35,851 nt of DNA from JABWBD01 sp040768665 (GTDB lineage: Bacteria > Planctomycetota > Planctomycetia > Pirellulales > Thermoguttaceae), in contig JAXGMN010000087.1 in NCBI GenBank assembly GCA_040768665.1, positions 1 to 35,851 on the forward strand, written 5' to 3'. Numbering within the stretch: position 1 is the first letter of the stretch; the number at the start of each line of letters is the position of its first letter. The translations under genes and the position numbers were made by a program. Of this stretch, positions 33,601 through 35,851 are shown one piece after another. The notes under the pieces are model-generated. The model was not told the origin of the DNA, did not search any database, and was given only the letters and a program-made list of their open reading frames with translations.

Positions 33601-35851
33601 GAGTCGTAATTCAACCGGATCGCCAGCCCTTCCCCGCCGGGCGCCAGGTCAAAGTTCGCCATCAGCGTGAAGTTCGTGTACTCGAACATTCGCGGCTGGG
33701 AAACCTCCACGCGCCCTTCCAGCCCCTGGTAGACGTGGAAGTGGTTGTAGTTGAAGGCCGTCTCAAAGAGCTCCTCCCGCTCCGCTCGCTTCAGCCGACC
33801 GGCCGGGTAGCGTCGGTACGGCAAGCCCGCCCGCTCCGCCGCGAACACCTTCTGGACCAGCGCCCGCCACGACTCGTCTTCAAGCGTCACCCGCAGGGGG
33901 AGGGTGTTGAGGAACAGGCCCAGCACCCGCTCGCCGTCGGCCTCCTCCGGGCGGCTGTTGGAGACCAGGCCCGTCAACACCTCCCGCTGGCTCGATACCA
34001 ACGAGAGCACCCGCAGGTGCGCCGCCAGGAGGAGGCTCTTCAGGGGCACGCCCCAGGCCTGCGCCAGCGCCTTAAGCCGCCCGACGAGTTCCCTAGGCAC
34101 TTCCCGGGCCGCCGTGCCCAATTCCCCGCTGGTCCGCTTCGCGCCCGGCAACCGCGGCAAACGCGTCGCCGTGTGCCCCGCCAACAGGTCCTCCCAGTGG
34201 CGTTTCGCCTCTTCCGACGCAATCGCTTCCCGCTCCAGGGCCACGAAGTCCCGGTAGCTCAATCCGGCATCCGCCAGGCGAACCTCTTCGCCGCGCGCGA
34301 GCGCATCGTAGATCCCGAACAGCTCAGCCAGCATCGTAGCCACGCTCCAGCCGTCGAGGATCGCGTGGTGGAAGCTCAGGGCCAGTTCGAACTCCTCGCC
34401 GCTTAACCGGTGCACCACCAGGCGGAACAAGGGCGCCTGCGTCCAGTCAAACGCCCGCCCTTTCTCCGCTTCCAGCCACTCGCCAAGCCGCGCGTCCTGC
34501 TCGGCGGCGCTTAAATGCCTCAGGTCCACCACTTCCACCGGCGCGGGCACCTCCCGGTGCACAAGCTCCAGCGGCTCGCGGTAGCCGCTCAAGGCGAAAC
34601 TCGTCCGCAACACCGCGTGCCGGGCCATCAGCCGACGCACCGACTCCCGCAAGAGGTCCTCGTCCAGTCCAGTGCGGATCCGGCTGGCGAACACGTCGTG
34701 GTAGACGGCCGTTTCGGGGCTGTACGCGCTGTGGAAGAGCATCCCCGCCTGAAGGTCCGCCAGCGGATAAGCGTCCTCGATCTCCTCACCCAGCAAGGCC
34801 CGGTCCTCGGCGCTCACCAGCGCCCAAGGCTCGGTCCTGTGCACCAACTCCGCCTCGCCCCGGCGGGCCACCATCGCCAGTTCGGAGACCGTCTGCGCCG
34901 AGAACAATTCCGCCAAGGTGAACCGCAGGCCGGCCTGGTTGGCTCGCGCCAGGACCTGGATGCTCTTGATCGAGTCTCCACCCACCGCAAAGAAGTTGTC
35001 CAATACGCCCACCCGCTCAAGACCCAGGACATCCTGCCAGATCCCCGCCAACAGCTCTTCCACCTCGTTGCGGGGCGCGACGTACTCGGTCTCAAGCCGC
35101 GGCCGGGCCGATTCCGGCTCCGGCAGTCGGCGCCGGTCCACCTTGCCGTTGGCCGACAAGGGCAGCGCGTCCAAGGCCATAAACACCTGCGGGACCATGT
35201 ACTCCGGCAACACGCTCTTGAGCTCCCGCTGCCAACGGTCCACTGCCAGCTCGGCGCCCTCATGAAGCACGATGTAGGCCACCAGGCGCTTCGACCCCGC
35301 GCCGTCCCCTTGCGCGGTCACCACCGCCTCGCGAACCTCCTGGCGCCGGCGCAGCGCCGACTCGATCTCGCCCAATTCGATCCGGTTGCCCCGGATCTTC
35401 ACCTGGTGGTCCAACCGGCCCAGGTATTCCAGGGAACCGTCGGCCAGCCAGCGGCACAGGTCACCCGTCTTGTAGATCCGCTCGCCCGGCTTGGCGGCAA
35501 ACGGATCGGGCACAAAACGTTCCGCAGAAAGCTCCGGCCGGTTCAAATAGCCTCGGGCCAACTGAACGCCAGCAAGGTGTAGCTCTCCCGCCACGCCCAC
35601 CGGTAACGGCTCCAGTCTCGGCGAGAGAACATACGTCCGCGTATTGGCGATCGGACGGCCGATCGGTACGATCCGACGCGGGTCGCCTTCCGTCGGACAG
35701 CTCCAACGGGTCACGTCCACCGAGGCTTCCGTCGGACCATAGAGATTCTCAAGCTTCACATCCGGCAATCGCTCGTAGAGCCGCTCGGCCAGGGCATACG
35801 GCAACGCCTCTCCGCTGGTCACCACCAGCCGCAGGCTCCTGCACGCCGGAC
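27642..35851 (-). CDS. Nonribosomal peptide synthetase, 3' part (A-PCP-C-A-PCP-C-A-PCP-TE)
   Basis: The frame is open to the right window edge, so the N-terminus is missing. Numbering from 35825: end of adenylation domain A1 (1-235), carrier PCP1 (Ser285), condensation C1 (about 350-790, HHAILDG 486-492), A2 (803-1300, YTSGSTGLPKG), PCP2 (Ser1346), C2 (1411-1850, HHAILDG 1547-1553), A3 (1863-2357, YTSGSTGRPKG), PCP3 (LGGHSL, Ser2401) and type I thioesterase (GWSYGG, Ser2531; likely His2696). Pocket residues read by eye give DVWHVSLVDK for A2, very close to published Ser codes; the visible A1 part has the same S/L/V/D. A3 reads DAWFLTVVAK, for which I know no exact match. PCP1 and PCP2 are GGDSI type, yet no epimerase domain follows. 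The thioesterase releases the product. The NRPS heads a run of same-strand genes: MFS, MDR, RND and two adaptors. Confidence 0.96.
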   Translation of the reverse strand, partial: PACRSLRLVVTSGEALPYALAERLYERLPDVKLENLYGPTEASVDVTRWSCPTEGDPRRIVPIGRPIANTRTYVLSPRLEPLPVGVAGELHLAGVQLARGYLNRPELSAERFVPDPFAAKPGERIYKTGDLCRWLADGSLEYLGRLDHQVKIRGNRIELGEIESALRRRQEVREAVVTAQGDGAGSKRLVAYIVLHEGAELAVDRWQRELKSVLPEYMVPQVFMALDALPLSANGKVDRRRLPEPESARPRLETEYVAPRNEVEELLAGIWQDVLGLERVGVLDNFFAVGGDSIKSIQVLARANQAGLRFTLAELFSAQTVSELAMVARRGEAELVHRTEPWALVSAEDRALLGEEIEDAYPLADLQAGMLFHSAYSPETAVYHDVFASRIRTGLDEDLLRESVRRLMARHAVLRTSFALSGYREPLELVHREVPAPVEVVDLRHLSAAEQDARLGEWLEAEKGRAFDWTQAPLFRLVVHRLSGEEFELALSFHHAILDGWSVATMLAELFGIYDALARGEEVRLADAGLSYRDFVALEREAIASEEAKRHWEDLLAGHTATRLPRLPGAKRTSGELGTAAREVPRELVGRLKALAQAWGVPLKSLLLAAHLRVLSLVSSQREVLTGLVSNSRPEEADGERVLGLFLNTLPLRVTLEDESWRALVQKVFAAERAGLPYRRYPAGRLKRAEREELFETAFNYNHFHVYQGLEGRVEVSQPRMFEYTNFTLMANFDLAPGGEGLAIRLNYDSGQLAAGEIERWAGYYLKCLEAIAADADGPVAATELLAESERTEVLEAFNATETPYDLSGTLDELFEAQVDRTPEATALVYEDRTLSYRDLDEQANRLAHLLRLRGVGADSVVGVMGYRSIELVEALYGVMKSGGAYLPLDPEYPAERVAAILADSRVEVMLVGPGLEERLGEWHGERIVLEESSWADQPSERPKRITGPENLAYVIYTSGSTGLPKGVAVEHAGIRNRLLWMQEAYGLTASDRVLQKTPYSFDVSVWEFFWPLISGATLVVARPGGHQDSGYLVELIRQQQISVLHFVPSMLRVFLEEQNVPTCTSLRLVVTSGEALPYALAERLYERLPDVKLENLYGPTEASVDVTRWSCPPVGDPRRIVPIGHPIANTRCYVLSGELEVLPVGVAGELYLAGVQLARGYLNRAELSAERFVPDPFAGRAGERMYKTGDLCRWLADGSLEYLGRLDYQVKIRGNRIELGEIESALRRRGEVREAVVTAREDGAGSKRLVAYVVPHEGADLVVDRWQRELKSVLPEYMVPQVLMALEALPLSANGKVDRRRLPEPESARPQLETEYVAPRNGVEELLAGIWQDVLGLERVGVLDNFFAVGGDSIKSIQVLARANEAGLRFTLAGLFSAQTVSELALVARQGEAELVQRTEPWALVSAEDRALLGEEIEDAYPLADLQAGMLFHSAYSPETAVYHDVFASRIRAELNEDVLRESVVRLMARHAVLRTSFALSGYREPLELVHREVPAPVEVVDLRQFSASEQDARLAEWLEAEKGRAFDWTQAPLFRLVVHRLSGEEFELALSFHHAILDGWSVATMLAELFGIYDGLARGEAVRLPDAGLTYRDFVALEREAIASAEAKRYWEELLAGHTATRLPRLPGAKRTSGILGTAAREVPVELVGRLKGLAQAWGVPLKSLLLAAHLRVLSLVSSQREVLTGLVSNSRPEEAEGERVLGLFLNTLPLRVTLEDESWQALVQRVFAAERAGLPYRRYPAGRLKRAEREELFETAFNYNHFHVYQGLEARVEVSQPRMFEYTNFTFVASFQQSPDSTRLDITFNYDSGQFDVDQVSAIADHYLRALEAMADRPEDCHDPCVLLADSERQQMLLDWNHTHRDLPVEHQVQDVFSAHAVQRPDAVAVAAGDIKWSYGELEERSNCLAHYLVGRGVGPDVPVAVLIDRSAEMIAAILGVLKAGGAYLPLDPAYPQDRLKYMVEDSGAGVVLSTHDVGLRYPGLADRFVLLDADWPAIATQPASAPQRRTTNGNLAYVIYTSGSTGRPKGVAVEHGSLSNLVAWHLQQYGWTVNDRATQIAAPGFDASVWEIWPCLTSGGILYIPADELRQSPSQLVPWLADHGITVAFLPTPLAETVLDLPWPADSPLRLLTTGGDQLNRRPSANHPFRLINVYGPTENTVASTVSVVNPADQDDSRPTIGRPIANTRAYILDRSMNPVPIGTPGELYLGGTGLARGYLGRAKLTAERFVPNPFATRPGERLYKTGDLARWLRDGEIEFLGRVDYQLKVRGYRIELGEIEAVLAEHDAVRQAAVAAWPDRFGQNRLVAYFVPREGRTIATDALREHLQKRLPEYMVPSALVALEHLPLTPNGKVDRRRLPEPQSSQIEREYVVPRTPSEQLLAGIWQEVLGVDRVGATDNFFELGGHSLSAMRMMADVEAATGVQIPLRDLFQNGTVERLAESIGGRQTGAVQLPLVEIQAGDGDRPIFFVHPAEGVVMAYAAIAQRLKSSQPFYGLQAPGLEDEAEPVDRVEAMASRYVEAIRTVQPRGKYLLAGWSYGGLVAFEMAQQLKAAGDEVAWLGLFDSFILSRGTADPLFDDRRMFASGAKQYLEQMGLELPVPEDELARHEPSEQVEIILSSLAESGNELSEAMTRQARNLLRIWDINAAAGRRYLPQPYDGDVAFFRAADDESAAGDAQPDPLRQWQELLARPLAAHRVPGTHTSMMLDPQNVDVLAEQLQGILDNLKAIHPTD
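30483..32668 (-). repeat. NRPS module duplication, copy 2 (A2 end-PCP2-C2)
   Basis: This stretch is nearly identical at DNA level to 33666-35851, with a constant offset of 3183 bases (1061 codons) and no visible indel. It codes the C-terminal half of A2, PCP2 and most of C2. Homology ends abruptly at 30483, within the C-terminal lobe of C2 just after YTNFT; beyond that point C2 and C1 are unrelated in sequence detail. The sharp edge points to a recombination junction. Confidence 0.93.
33666..35851 (-). repeat. NRPS module duplication, copy 1 (A1 end-PCP1-C1)
   Basis: This is the partner of 30483-32668, offset 3183 bases. It codes the end of A1, PCP1 and most of C1, and the similarity reaches the right window edge, so the true duplicated unit is probably the whole C-to-C or A-PCP-C module. 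Scattered third-position and some amino acid changes show the duplication is recent but not new. Confidence 0.93.

Noticed and set aside
27654..34406. Long plus-strand open frames (507 and 775 codons) opposite the NRPS
   Set aside because: They are antisense shadows of the high-GC NRPS gene: His/Arg/Gln-rich, repeated with the module duplication, and without any recognisable domain.

Overview
The window is GC-rich bacterial chromosome and looks like Planctomycetes (Pirellulales-like). The clues are a PEP-CTERM protein, a secreted sulfatase with a CxPSR motif, a DUF4058 protein with a small partner ORF, a xylose-isomerase-like TIM-barrel protein, short cysteine-rich lipoproteins and short dispersed intergenic hairpin repeats. 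No rRNA, tRNA, CRISPR array or full insertion sequence was found.

Layout. Bases 1-922 hold only inverted repeats. From 923 to 8668 the minus strand carries a PEP-CTERM gene with promoter and terminator, DUF4058 plus a 58-aa ORF with a strong terminator, then yidC-mnmE (YidC has a PDZ-like insertion) and a metallophosphoesterase. From 8918 to 14640 the plus strand carries tsaB, a helix-hairpin-helix membrane protein, a sulfatase, a xylose-isomerase-like gene and an O-antigen-ligase-like gene. These are separated by small repeat elements, including a 133-bp MITE-like element with 17-bp inverted ends and TTA duplications beside the sulfatase stop codon. From 14691 to 18310 lie a small lipoprotein, a secreted alpha/beta hydrolase, a class IV aminotransferase and a secreted HExxH peptidase.

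From 18726 to the right edge is a secondary-metabolite region. A SagB-type nitroreductase (+) converges on a minus-strand gene series of about 16 kb. In transcription order this is a nonribosomal peptide synthetase (NRPS; its 5' end runs off the window), an MFS exporter, an MDR-type oxidoreductase, an RND permease, a frameshifted RND adaptor and a second RND adaptor. The visible NRPS part is A(partial)-PCP-C-A-PCP-C-A-PCP-TE. The A(Ser)-PCP-C unit is tandemly duplicated with a 3183-bp period. Reading the binding-pocket codes by eye suggests Ser-Ser-X as the last three residues. Both Ser carriers have the GGDSI form but no epimerase follows, so the C domains that follow may also modify the residue. 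This cluster is the most likely place for undescribed biology in the window.
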